DNA from: Polyangiaceae bacterium
Lineage (GTDB): Bacteria > Myxococcota_A > Polyangia > Polyangiales > Polyangiaceae
NCBI GenBank assembly: GCA_020633205.1
Contig: JACKEB010000016.1
Span: 186,001-250,000 of the forward strand
Direction of reading: 5' to 3'
DNA: 64,000 bases
Position 1 is the stretch's first letter, and every line of letters begins with the position of its first letter. The position numbers and the translations under genes are program-made. Under the pieces are notes generated by a model. It was not told where the DNA came from and ran no database searches. It saw only the letters and a program-made list of their open reading frames with translations. This document shows, piece by piece, positions 52,934-60,837 of the stretch.

Positions 52934-53022
52934 GCCGGCGTGCTCGGCTGTGTCTAGGCCGGGGCCGGCTTCGCCGGTGCTCGCAGGGCTCGCAGCCTAG
53001 ACACAGCCTGCGACTCGCCGGC
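52934..53022. repeat. Long nested palindrome upstream of four-helix-bundle gene
   Basis: A perfect 14-base inverted repeat, GGCTGTGTCTAGGC (52946-52959) with GCCTAGACACAGCC (52995-53008). It encloses an inner hairpin CCGGC-TTC-GCCGG and is flanked by outer arms GCCGGCG (52934-52940) and CGCCGGC (53016-53022). The 3' arm ends 39 bases before the next gene. It could be an operator, an RNA structure or a REP-like mobile element. Confidence 0.85.
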
Positions 53023-53061
53023 GCGGGGGGTGGGTGATCGAACAACATCGGAGGTCATCCC

Positions 53062-53382
53062 ATGCTCGAAATTTATCCGTTCATTCTTGAGACCATCACG
53101 CTCATTCGCCCCTTGTGTCAGCGGGTTAGTCGGGCGGATCCCGACCTGGGGCGGCAGCTCTCGCGCGCGCAGTCGTCGGTCGCGCTCAACGTTGCTGAAG
53201 GCGCCTACAGCCGCGGGCGCAACTCGGCGGCGCGCTTTCACACGGCGATGGGTTCCGCGCGGGAGGCGCTGGCTTGTCTCGAAGTCGCAGCGGCGCTGGG
53301 GCACATTGCGCCTGTGGATGAGGCGCTCGTGCAGCGCTTCAACCGCATCGTTGGCACCTTGCATCGGCTCGCTATCAAGTGA
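53062..53382 (+). CDS. Four-helix-bundle protein (S23/IVP family)
   Basis: 106 residues. The match is to the four-helix-bundle family first seen as ORFs in 23S rRNA intervening sequences; here it is far from any rRNA gene. The conserved core is LGRQLSRAQSSVALNVAEGAYSRGRNSAARFHTAMGSAREAL (residues 30-71), the helix 2-3 signature. A strong ribosome-binding site (GGAGG, seven bases ahead of the ATG) supports expression. The function is unknown in general, with nucleic-acid-related roles suggested. The large palindrome just upstream may regulate it or be part of the same unit. Confidence 0.88.
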   Translation: MLEIYPFILETITLIRPLCQRVSRADPDLGRQLSRAQSSVALNVAEGAYSRGRNSAARFHTAMGSAREALACLEVAAALGHIAPVDEALVQRFNRIVGTLHRLAIK

Positions 53383-53390
53383 GCGGCTTG

Positions 53391-53416
53391 GGTGAGCCTG
53401 CGCATGCCGGCTCACC
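53391..53416 (+). terminator. Hairpin after the four-helix-bundle gene
   Basis: GGTGAGCC (53391-53398) pairs with GGCTCACC (53409-53416) around a 10-base loop, 8 bases past the stop. There is no T-tract, so it may work with Rho or be an RNA-stability element. Confidence 0.4.
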
Positions 53417-53467
53417 GCTGCTTCAGCCTGTTTGCCGTGCGGTAATATACGTAGCTTCGCGAGGACG

Positions 53468-54043
53468 CTACGCGGGGAACCTCACCCCCAAGAAGGTCAA
53501 GAACGCCCGCGGAGTCCCGACGGCTTGACCTTTGCGCTTGCGGCGCACCTGCTCGCGATTCCAGTCGGCGACGCGATCGTAGTAGGCCTGCTGATCCGCG
53601 TTGTGGCGCTCACGCATGCTGCGCATGGAGTCGACGTCGTTCTGCCCATCGAGGGCATACAGGCACTCGGTTGCGTCAATCAGCTTGAGGCGCTTCAAGC
53701 TGCCGTCCTTCTTGAACTCCGGGTCGAAGGGGAACACGCGGCAGCCGGTTGGGCGCTCACCGTAGACAGTGCAGCGATCGTCCTTGCCGAGGTAGCGACA
53801 GCGGCCCCCGCGATGCCCGAGCACCATCACCCGCTTGCCCTGGCGGAGGCGCACGAAGGCTTCGGGCTCGTCCTCCATCGCGATCTCGTGGCGCGTCACC
53901 CACTTCACGATGCGCAGCGGAGAGTCCCCCGTGTGGGTCACGAGTCGCGAGAGGTCGACATCGTTGAGTGGGAGCAACGGCTCCTTGCAGCAGTTGCCGC
54001 AGCCGGTGCAACGAAACTTGAGGAAGCGCTCTCCTACAGCCAC
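53468..54043 (-). CDS. YkgJ-family Cys-cluster protein
   Basis: 191 residues from a GTG at 54043. The N-terminus FRCTGCGNCCKEP (about 10-22) is the CxGCGxCC motif of the YkgJ/UPF0153 family, and GGRCRYLGKDDRCTVYGERPTGCRVFPF supplies three further Cys. The family is predicted to bind a zinc ion or an iron-sulfur cluster; the function is not known. The C-terminal half is Arg/Lys-rich and includes RERHNADQQAYYDRVADWN. The C-terminal codons overlap a copy of the scattered 11-mer (53481-53491). It is followed on the minus strand by the short gap before the four-helix-bundle gene. Confidence 0.85.
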   Translation of the reverse strand: MAVGERFLKFRCTGCGNCCKEPLLPLNDVDLSRLVTHTGDSPLRIVKWVTRHEIAMEDEPEAFVRLRQGKRVMVLGHRGGRCRYLGKDDRCTVYGERPTGCRVFPFDPEFKKDGSLKRLKLIDATECLYALDGQNDVDSMRSMRERHNADQQAYYDRVADWNREQVRRKRKGQAVGTPRAFLTFLGVRFPA

Positions 54044-54067
54044 GTCCCGCTCCTTGAAGTCCTTCGA

Positions 54068-55066
54068 TCAGGCGCCGGCGCGCAGCAGCTTGGCGGCTTC
54101 GATTGCGCCATAGGTGAAGATGACGTCAGCGCCGGCGCGCTTGAGGCCGGTGAGGCTCTCCAGCAAGCAGCCATCGAAGTCGATCCAGCCTTGAGCCGCA
54201 GCGGCCTTGAGCATCGAGTACTCCCCGCTGACGTGATAGGCGGCGACGGGCAGCGCGGAGTGTTCGCGAACCAGGCGCACCATATCGAGGTACGGCAGCC
54301 CCGGCTTGACCATCAGCCAGTCAGCGCCTTCGGCTTCGTCGAGGGCGATCTCCCGCAGTGCTTCGCGCGAGTTGGCCGGATCCATCTGATAGGTCTTCTT
54401 GTCGCCGGCTTTGGGTGCGGAGTCCAGTGCCTCGCGGAAAGGCCCGTAGAAGGCCGACGCATACTTGACGGCGTAGCTCAGGATCCCGACGTCGGTGTAG
54501 CCCGCTTCGTCCAGGGCATCGCGGATCGCGCCGATGCGGCCGTCCATCATATCCGAGGGGGCGACGATGTCCGCGCCGGCCTTGGCCTGGGCGACCGCCA
54601 TGCCAGCGAGCAACGGCAGGGTTTCGTCGTTGTCGATGCGGCCGTCGATCAGCACACCGTCGTGGCCGTCTGATGAGTACGGGTCGAGCGCGACGTCGGT
54701 GATCACCACCAGCTCCGGCAGCTCCTTCTTCAAGGCCCGCACGGCGCGCTGCAAGAGCCCCTCGGGGTTCAGCGACTCTTTACCGTGGGGATCCTTCAGG
54801 TCGTCGGTCAGCGCAGGAAACAGCGCGACGCCTGGCACGCCGAGCTCGAACGCTTCACGGCTCACCTCCACCAAGTGAGCAATGGAGAGCCGTGCGTGAC
54901 CCGGCATCGAATTGATGGGCTTTTTCTCGTCCAGCTCATGCACGAACAGGGGCAACACCAGGTCGCTCGCGGTGAGCACGGTCTGGCGCTGCATCGCGCG
55001 CAAGCCGGCCAAACGGCGGTTGCGGCGCGGGCGGTCACTCAACAACGTCTGGTATCCGCTACTCAT
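54068..55066 (-). CDS. hemB: Porphobilinogen synthase HemB
   Basis: 332 residues. HemB condenses two 5-aminolevulinate molecules to porphobilinogen, the second step of tetrapyrrole synthesis. The two active-site lysines are in ILSYAVKYASAFYGPFR (about 203) and DWLMVKPGLPYLD (about 256). The metal-binding loop reads DVALDPYSSDGHDG: the zinc-type cysteines are replaced by Asp, so this is the magnesium-type enzyme. The N-terminus lacks the long arm of some metazoan forms. It follows glnE on the same strand with a 36-base gap. Confidence 0.96.
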   Translation of the reverse strand: MSSGYQTLLSDRPRRNRRLAGLRAMQRQTVLTASDLVLPLFVHELDEKKPINSMPGHARLSIAHLVEVSREAFELGVPGVALFPALTDDLKDPHGKESLNPEGLLQRAVRALKKELPELVVITDVALDPYSSDGHDGVLIDGRIDNDETLPLLAGMAVAQAKAGADIVAPSDMMDGRIGAIRDALDEAGYTDVGILSYAVKYASAFYGPFREALDSAPKAGDKKTYQMDPANSREALREIALDEAEGADWLMVKPGLPYLDMVRLVREHSALPVAAYHVSGEYSMLKAAAAQGWIDFDGCLLESLTGLKRAGADVIFTYGAIEAAKLLRAGA

Positions 55067-55102
55067 GGTGGGGAGTTATACCCCGTCACCCAACATCGGG
55101 AA

Positions 55103-58100
55103 TCACTCTTCCACGCCCAGCACGTCGAGATAGGTGCGCCGAACCTGCTCGGTGACCCGCTCGTACTCGGCAAGCAGCTGTTCGCTGGCTTGGGGTTTGA
55201 CCCCGGAGGCGCTGGAGCCCGCCGAGCGGAAGCCCATACGCCGGGCCAGCTGCTCGATTTCTGGAGTGCTCGGGTCCAAGGTCGTGGAGCTCGTGCCTCG
55301 CCTGACGTGGATGCGCTGCTCGAGGCGGCGCAGAAAGCGATACGCCTCCTTCAGCAGCTTGAACGCTTCGCGCTTCAGGTAGCCCCCGCGCTCCAGGGCC
55401 GAGAGCGCCTGCAAGGTGTCCGGAGTCCGCAAGCTGGTGTCGCGGCCGTACCTCATCTGCAGCCACTGCACAGCGAACTCAACGTCGAGCAGGCCGCCGC
55501 GCCCAAGCTTCAAGTCACGGCGCCCCCCGCGCTCATCCGCGAGCTCGAGCTGCATGCGCATGCGCAGACGATGCAGCTCATTGACCTCCGGCGGACCGCC
55601 TTCGTAGGCCGCAACTCTGGCCATCTCCAGCAGTCGCTCGCCAAGCCCCACATCCCCGGCGCAGAAGCGGGCACGCAAGAGCGCCTGGCGTTCCCACGCC
55701 GCCCCGCTCGTCACCACCGTCGAGCGTGGCGGGTCATCGGGATGCTGTTCCAGGTTCACCTGGTGGTAGCGGGCAAACGCCGACACGTTGGTCACCAGCA
55801 GACCCTGAGAGCCGCTCGGGCGGAGCCGCGTGTCGAGCTCGTAGCCGGCGCCGGAAGCGTGGGGCGCGGAGATCAGCCGGATCACCCGCTGCGCCGTGCG
55901 ACTATAGAAGTGCGCCGCGTCGTGGCCCTCCGGCACCGCATCGGGGTCGTAGACGAAAAGCACATCCAGATCCGAACCGTAGCCGATGTCTCGACCGCCC
56001 AGTTTCCCCAGGGCAATGACCGAGAGCCCGCGAGGTTCACGGCTGCCAATTTCCGCAGCGCGCGCGCCTGAACTCAACGCGAGCTCGAAGCGCACCGCGT
56101 GTTGGAGGATTTCGTCGGCCAGCGCGCTGAGCAGACGCGTGGCCTGGCGGGTCCCAATCTCTCCCGCCAGATCCGCGACGGCGACCCGCACCATCACGCG
56201 CGCGCGAGCGCGTCGCAGGGCGCCGACTAGCTCCTCTCGGGTCTCCGCGGGATCGAAGCCTTCCTGGCGAGATTGCCAGTGTAGGAACTCGGCGATCTCC
56301 GCGCGCACCGCGAGCCGAGCTTGCTCCTCCGTGATGTCCTCGCCCGCGAACAGCACCAAATCAGCTAAATCTGGCCGCGCCACGAGGGCATCGCTCACGA
56401 ACTGACTCGCGCCGAGCACCGTGACGAAGCGGCGCAAGGTCTGTGGTGACTCCGCGAGTTGACGAATGTACGCCGATGCATCGCGGAAACGCTGGAAGAA
56501 GGATCGCAGGCCTCGCGCCGCGAGCTCCGGATCCGCGCTCTCGGTGATCGCGTCGAGCACGTTATCGCCAAGCTCGGGGTGGCGCTCCCGCGTGTGCGGA
56601 CCCAGCAGGCCTGCCGGGAGGCGCGCGAGCGCGGTAAGGTGCTGAGCGACATCGTCGTTGCCCAGGGTCTCCGCAACGGCTTTTTCGAGGGCGAGACCGC
56701 CTGCGTCGAGGTGGAGGAAGACCGCTTGATAGTTGGAGGGAGGTCTCGGGGCTTCGGGGGCGAGGCCGGCGAAGTGCTCCGCCACTGCCTCTCGCGCCAA
56801 GAACAGGGCTGCATTGAGCGACGTCGCGGAGTCGAAGCCGAGCACTTTCGCCAAGTGCTCCACACGGTCGCTCTGGGTGGGGATCAAGTGCGTCTGGAGC
56901 CCCGAGTGCCACTGCACCGCGTGCTCCAGGCGGCGCAGCAGCCAGTACGCTTCGCCGACGTCGCGCACCTCGCGGTCGCTCACGAGGCCACAGGCGCGCA
57001 GGCGCTCGAGACCGCGTGCGAAGCTCGAGACCCGCAGGCTCGGCTCCTGGCCGCCCCAGATCAGCTGCAGCGACTGCACGAAGAACTCCGCCTCGCGGAT
57101 CCCTCCCTCTCCGAGCTTCAGATCGCGTTCCGGCGCCTCGGACAGTTCCGCGCGGGAACGCCGCACGAGCTCGATCATCGAGGTCGCGATGCTAGGATTC
57201 ACCCGCCGCCGGTAGACGAAGGGCACAATGACTTCGCGCTCGAACTGAGCGCCCAGCTCGCGGTCGCCGGCGATGGGGCGCGCCCGCAGCATGGCAGCGC
57301 GCTCCCACATTCGCCCCCAGGTTTCGTAGTAGCGCTCCGCTGCCACCACGCTGTTGACCAGCGCACCCCGCGATCCTTCGGGGCGCAGCCGCAAGTCGAC
57401 GCGCCAGACACTGCCGTCTTCGGTGAACTCTTCCAGGCTGGCGACGGCACGCCGGGCGACTCGCGTCCAGTGTTCGTGGACGGAGAGCTCGCTGCCCCCA
57501 TCGTCGGAGTCGTAAACGAAAATGATGTCGATGTCCGAGCCGCAGTTCAGCTCATAGCCGCCCAGCTTGCCCATCCCCATGGTCAATAGGCCGCTCAAGC
57601 GCTGCTGCCCCTCAGCGTTCGGCTTGTGCAGCGGCTCGCCAAAGCGCCCCGCCACGTGCTGCGTCGCCTCCGCCTGCGCGACCTCGAAGAGCACTTCCGC
57701 GAGGAGACTGAGTTCGTGAGCGGTATCCTCGATGCGCGCGCCGCCAAGGTTCCGCGGCAGCACCTCCCTGAGCGCGATGCGCGCCCGCTCTGCCCAGCAC
57801 GAGCGGCGGAGAGCCCGGCGCACCACCGCGAGGTCTTCGAGGTCGCCGCACTGCTCCACCACCAGCGCGGTCATCTCCGCGCCGCTGCGCGGTGTGGACC
57901 AGCCCTCCTGAGCGATGCGCTCCAGAGCCTCGACCTGCCAGGCGTGCACGGCGACGAGCGGCGGATAGGCGACGCCGAGCACCACCCCGAGGGCTCGACC
58001 GAGCACCGCATCTCCATGCTTGCCAACCAACAGCTCCGAGTGCAGGCGCTTGGTCGCCTCGGGGTCGAGGCGTTCAGCGTAAGCGACGAGTCCGCGCGAA

Positions 58101-58108
58101 GAGAGCAT
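55103..58108 (-). CDS. glnE: Glutamine synthetase adenylyltransferase/deadenylase GlnE
   Basis: 1001 residues from the ATG at 58108; the frame extends 41 codons upstream, but that part overlaps the next gene and lacks family similarity. GlnE adds or removes AMP on glutamine synthetase to tune nitrogen assimilation. Two nucleotidyltransferase domains are visible, each with GGxxxxxGSDxD: GGYELNCGSDIDIIFVYDS (near 195) and GGRDIGYGSDLDVLFVYDP (near 730). The linking GlnE helical segments include GEGGIREAEFFVQSLQL and LGRGGLLDVEFAVQWLQ. No glnB or glnA is adjacent. Confidence 0.96.
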   Translation of the reverse strand: MLSSRGLVAYAERLDPEATKRLHSELLVGKHGDAVLGRALGVVLGVAYPPLVAVHAWQVEALERIAQEGWSTPRSGAEMTALVVEQCGDLEDLAVVRRALRRSCWAERARIALREVLPRNLGGARIEDTAHELSLLAEVLFEVAQAEATQHVAGRFGEPLHKPNAEGQQRLSGLLTMGMGKLGGYELNCGSDIDIIFVYDSDDGGSELSVHEHWTRVARRAVASLEEFTEDGSVWRVDLRLRPEGSRGALVNSVVAAERYYETWGRMWERAAMLRARPIAGDRELGAQFEREVIVPFVYRRRVNPSIATSMIELVRRSRAELSEAPERDLKLGEGGIREAEFFVQSLQLIWGGQEPSLRVSSFARGLERLRACGLVSDREVRDVGEAYWLLRRLEHAVQWHSGLQTHLIPTQSDRVEHLAKVLGFDSATSLNAALFLAREAVAEHFAGLAPEAPRPPSNYQAVFLHLDAGGLALEKAVAETLGNDDVAQHLTALARLPAGLLGPHTRERHPELGDNVLDAITESADPELAARGLRSFFQRFRDASAYIRQLAESPQTLRRFVTVLGASQFVSDALVARPDLADLVLFAGEDITEEQARLAVRAEIAEFLHWQSRQEGFDPAETREELVGALRRARARVMVRVAVADLAGEIGTRQATRLLSALADEILQHAVRFELALSSGARAAEIGSREPRGLSVIALGKLGGRDIGYGSDLDVLFVYDPDAVPEGHDAAHFYSRTAQRVIRLISAPHASGAGYELDTRLRPSGSQGLLVTNVSAFARYHQVNLEQHPDDPPRSTVVTSGAAWERQALLRARFCAGDVGLGERLLEMARVAAYEGGPPEVNELHRLRMRMQLELADERGGRRDLKLGRGGLLDVEFAVQWLQMRYGRDTSLRTPDTLQALSALERGGYLKREAFKLLKEAYRFLRRLEQRIHVRRGTSSTTLDPSTPEIEQLARRMGFRSAGSSASGVKPQASEQLLAEYERVTEQVRRTYLDVLGVEE

Positions 58109-58190
58109 CAGGCCCCGAGGGTACCCGGCAGATCGCTCGAAGGTCGACCTGGTGCGTGTGAGGCCGGCTGTTGGCTGCTTTAGCCGCGAT

Positions 58191-58682
58191 TCAAGGCACG
58201 TAGACCATCTCGATCTCGAAGCGATAGCCATCCGGCGCTTCGAAGACCTTGGCCTCCAGCACCAGGTCGCTCACTCCCCCCTCCTCAGTCTCGAGGTCGA
58301 CCAACAAATCCCAATGGGTTTCCATCCACTGACAGACGGAGCGTCGCCAGGTCGCATCCGTCAGCTCAACGAGCGTCTCTCCGTAGTCGGCGACGTACTC
58401 GCGGATTTGCTTGGCCGTTTCGCTTGAGACGGGCGCTACGTTGGGAATAGGCTGAGCCAGGCGAAAATCTTTCCGCACGAAAGCGCCGACAATGGCCCGC
58501 AGCGTCGGACGCCAGTCGTCGGGCACAGGCTGTTGGTTGTCGGGGTCCTTCTTCACAGATTCGAGAGGCAGGTCGTCGCCGCTTGCGTGCGTCGCGAGCC
58601 CGCCGACAATCGCGAGGATCAGCATGACGCCGAACACGCGATTCGCTGCTCCACGCCCTGAGGGTAGCGTGCGGCGCCGCAA
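58191..58682 (-). CDS. Anchored or secreted protein of unknown function
   Basis: 163 residues. A hydrophobic N-terminal segment (about 16-31, VFGVMLILAIVGGLA) ends near THASG and may be a signal peptide. The soluble domain (about 50-163) starts DDWRPTLRAIVGAF, contains IREYVADYGETLVEL and ends VLEAKVFEAPDGYRFEIEMVYVP. It recalls small bacterial domains of the DUF7668 type, which I could not confirm. No catalytic residues are evident. It lies 72 bases downstream of the STAS gene on the same strand, so it could share that transcript, and its 3' end is upstream of glnE. Confidence 0.6.
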   Translation of the reverse strand: MRRRTLPSGRGAANRVFGVMLILAIVGGLATHASGDDLPLESVKKDPDNQQPVPDDWRPTLRAIVGAFVRKDFRLAQPIPNVAPVSSETAKQIREYVADYGETLVELTDATWRRSVCQWMETHWDLLVDLETEEGGVSDLVLEAKVFEAPDGYRFEIEMVYVP

Positions 58683-58754
58683 ACGGAAGGGAAACGCCGG
58701 GTTCCGCGCGGTCGGCCGCCGAATTAGGCCAATTCTACTGACGCTACCGAAGGG

Positions 58755-59114
58755 CTAGGGAACCGTGACGTCGTTCAGCGTGCGTGCGATGGAGCGCATG
58801 CACTGGGCGTTGACCCGCTGCCACTGCTGCGCCACGTCGAATAGCAGAGTGCTCTTCGCCCCAACGCCATCGAGCTCTTTGACGAAGCGGATCAGCGGCG
58901 AAACCGTGGCTGAGTTCATGTACTCGAAGTCGCGGAAGTCGAGCACCACCGTCGCACCCTTGAGCTGGCCGACCAGCTCCGAGAGGAAGGGCCACAGGAT
59001 CAGTGATGGATCCCGCGTGTCGCTGACGCCGCGCCAGCTCACCCGAACGCCCTCGCGCTCCTTCAGGACGCTGATCTTCAAGCCGGCGTGATCGTAGTCT
59101 GTGTAGTCGCTCAT
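58755..59114 (-). CDS. STAS-domain protein (anti-sigma antagonist-like)
   Basis: 119 residues, one STAS domain. FEYMNSATVSPLIRFV (about 65-80) carries the Ser of the 'DS' phosphorylation site, with Asn where anti-sigma antagonists usually have Asp. By analogy with SpoIIAA/RsbV the kinase next door would phosphorylate it, and the phosphatase gene upstream would reverse this. It is coupled to the HATPase gene by an ATGA overlap. The target, perhaps a sigma factor or anti-sigma factor elsewhere, is not shown. Confidence 0.85.
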   Translation of the reverse strand: MSDYTDYDHAGLKISVLKEREGVRVSWRGVSDTRDPSLILWPFLSELVGQLKGATVVLDFRDFEYMNSATVSPLIRFVKELDGVGAKSTLLFDVAQQWQRVNAQCMRSIARTLNDVTVP

Positions 59115-59581
59115 TGGAGCCCCCTCGTTGCCCGCACGGAAACGATATTATCAGCAAACTTGCAGCTCAGATCGAACTGCCCTTCGTAGCCGATCCGGTA
59201 GAGACCTAGCTTGCCCGACGTCGTCGGGTCATCGAGCAGCTCTTGGAGCCGCGCGAGGTACAGCGCCTGGCGGTCTGTCGCTGCCTGGATCTGGGTGATT
59301 CGGTTGGTCAGGTCATTCAATCGGTCCATCGCCGCGACTCCGTTGGTCACCTCGACCGTCACTTGTTCCTCGGTGACGTGAAGGTGCACGGCGATCTCGA
59401 GTTGCCCCGGAACTCCCGTCCCATACTTCAGGGCGTTCTCCACCAACTCCGACGCGCACATCACGGTCGCCGCGGCAACATCGCGCGGCAAACCACTGGC
59501 AGTTGTAGCGATCCGCGAGCGCACCTCGCGCACGTCCTCCCAAAGCCTGCCCGGGATCTGAAAATCGAGCTCTGCGTTCAC
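59111..59581 (-). CDS. HATPase-domain protein (RsbW-like serine kinase)
   Basis: 156 residues from a GTG coupled to the phosphatase stop (GTGA). The GHKL N-box ELVENALKYGTG (about 47-58) is intact, as in anti-sigma kinases. The glycine box that usually follows (DNGxG) reads VTNGVAAMDRL, an unusual Asn form. A helical stretch (IQAATDRQALYLARLQELL) and GKLGLYRIGYEGQF replace the usual G2 lid. It may phosphorylate the STAS protein or only bind it. Confidence 0.82.
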   Translation of the reverse strand: MNAELDFQIPGRLWEDVREVRSRIATTASGLPRDVAAATVMCASELVENALKYGTGVPGQLEIAVHLHVTEEQVTVEVTNGVAAMDRLNDLTNRITQIQAATDRQALYLARLQELLDDPTTSGKLGLYRIGYEGQFDLSCKFADNIVSVRATRGLQ

Positions 59582-60750
59582 TCGCCGCGCTCCGCCAAGC
59601 GTCGCGCAACCACCACAGTTTGATCGTCAGCCAACTCATCAGAACCAACGGCGTCGAGCAGCGCTTGGGTGATGGCCGCGCAGCTCTGGTTCGCAGCCGC
59701 GAGCTCCTTGAACAAACCGACCATGCGGTCCTGTCCAAACAGCTCACCGTTGACCCGCGCTTCCGTCAGGCCGTCAGAAAACAGCAACAGCACGTCTCCG
59801 ACGTCCAAGTCGATGCTCGAGTCTTCCAACAGATCGCCGGGTTGGTCAACCACGCCTAGCCACACGCCCTTGCTCTCGAACGCTTCGACCGTGCCGGTCG
59901 CGGCGCGAAACACCACTACGTCCTGGTGTAGCCCGGCATACTGCACTCTCCCGCCGTTGAGTTTCAACGCAGAAATAGTCATGTACTGGTTCTGACCGAT
60001 GCGCGCCAAGTTGGTCTGGACCGCCGCGGCCACCTGCGCCAGCAACCTGGAAGGGGAAGCGGTACCATCCGACTGGACGAGTGCCGTGCGTACCGCGGTC
60101 TGGACCATCATCATGATCAGCCCAGCGCTGACCCCATGTCCGGACACGTCGCCGATCAAGAGCCAAGGGCAGCTCTTGGTGTGCACCACATCGTAGTAGT
60201 CCCCGCCAACCGTACTCGCGGGGCGCATCGAGGCCGCGACCTCGTAGGAATCGAGGTTCGTCTCGCTGGGCAAGAGTACCGTCTGGATCTTGCGAGCGAG
60301 GTCCATCTCGCTCCACAGCTCGTTCAGGGCACGCGTGAGCTCGTCGTGCTTCGCCGCCACTTCACGCTCTGCCTTCCGCTGTTCGGTGACGTTGGTGAAC
60401 TCCACGCAGCAGCGACGCTTGCCTTGGTAGTGAGCATGGATCGAGAACACACTGTCCGGGATCACCTCGTCCACGTAGGGCACGTCGCCAAGCAACATGC
60501 CCTGCGCCGTTTCTACGACCTTGGTGAAGATCCCAGCGAGGGGCATCTTTTCTGAGCCGGGAAAACCGTCATGGATGCGCTTTCCAAGCACATCCTCTCG
60601 CTTCACCGACATGAACTTCGCGGCGGACTCATTGCAGACCACGAGGCGCAAGCTAGCGGGGACGTTGGGCTCTTCGAGTTCCCACACGCAAACGCCAACC
60701 TTCATGGTCGCGATCGCGTCGTCAGGTGCAGTGTTGGGCTGGTCAGGCAT
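59578..60750 (-). CDS. PAS-PP2C (SpoIIE/RsbU-type) phosphatase
   Basis: 390 residues. A PAS-like sensory domain occupies about 17-128 (LVVCNESAAKFMSVKREDVLGK, CCVEFTNVTEQRKAEREV). A coiled-coil linker follows (LTRALNELWSEMDLARKIQ). The PP2C/SpoIIE phosphatase domain is from about 160: GGDYYDVV, IGDVSGHGVSAGLIMMMV, LLLFSDGLTEA and ADDQTVVV carry the metal-binding Asp residues. It should dephosphorylate the partner STAS protein in response to a signal sensed by PAS. It is the first gene of the three-gene module. Confidence 0.93.
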   Translation of the reverse strand: MPDQPNTAPDDAIATMKVGVCVWELEEPNVPASLRLVVCNESAAKFMSVKREDVLGKRIHDGFPGSEKMPLAGIFTKVVETAQGMLLGDVPYVDEVIPDSVFSIHAHYQGKRRCCVEFTNVTEQRKAEREVAAKHDELTRALNELWSEMDLARKIQTVLLPSETNLDSYEVAASMRPASTVGGDYYDVVHTKSCPWLLIGDVSGHGVSAGLIMMMVQTAVRTALVQSDGTASPSRLLAQVAAAVQTNLARIGQNQYMTISALKLNGGRVQYAGLHQDVVVFRAATGTVEAFESKGVWLGVVDQPGDLLEDSSIDLDVGDVLLLFSDGLTEARVNGELFGQDRMVGLFKELAAANQSCAAITQALLDAVGSDELADDQTVVVARRLAERGE

Positions 60751-60787
60751 GGTAGGTACAAACTCTTACGGGGATGCTATCGCAAGA

Positions 60788-60813
60788 CCTGGAGACGCAC
60801 GAGCGCCTCCAGG
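60788..60813 (-). terminator. Hairpin between beta-propeller and PP2C genes
   Basis: CCTGGAG pairs with CTCCAGG (7 bases), extended by four inner pairs including one G-T, around TCGT. On the minus strand a short TCTT follows. It lies 24-50 bases after the 60838-61836 gene and before the PP2C gene, so it probably separates the two transcripts. Confidence 0.5.
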
Positions 60814-60837
60814 CCTAATAGGTCACGAACGTCGCGG

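Noticed and set aside
52722..53048. Pro/Thr/Gln-rich 108-residue minus-strand ORF
   Set aside because: Its repeats simply translate the 18-base minisatellite, and the palindrome covers its N-terminal part.
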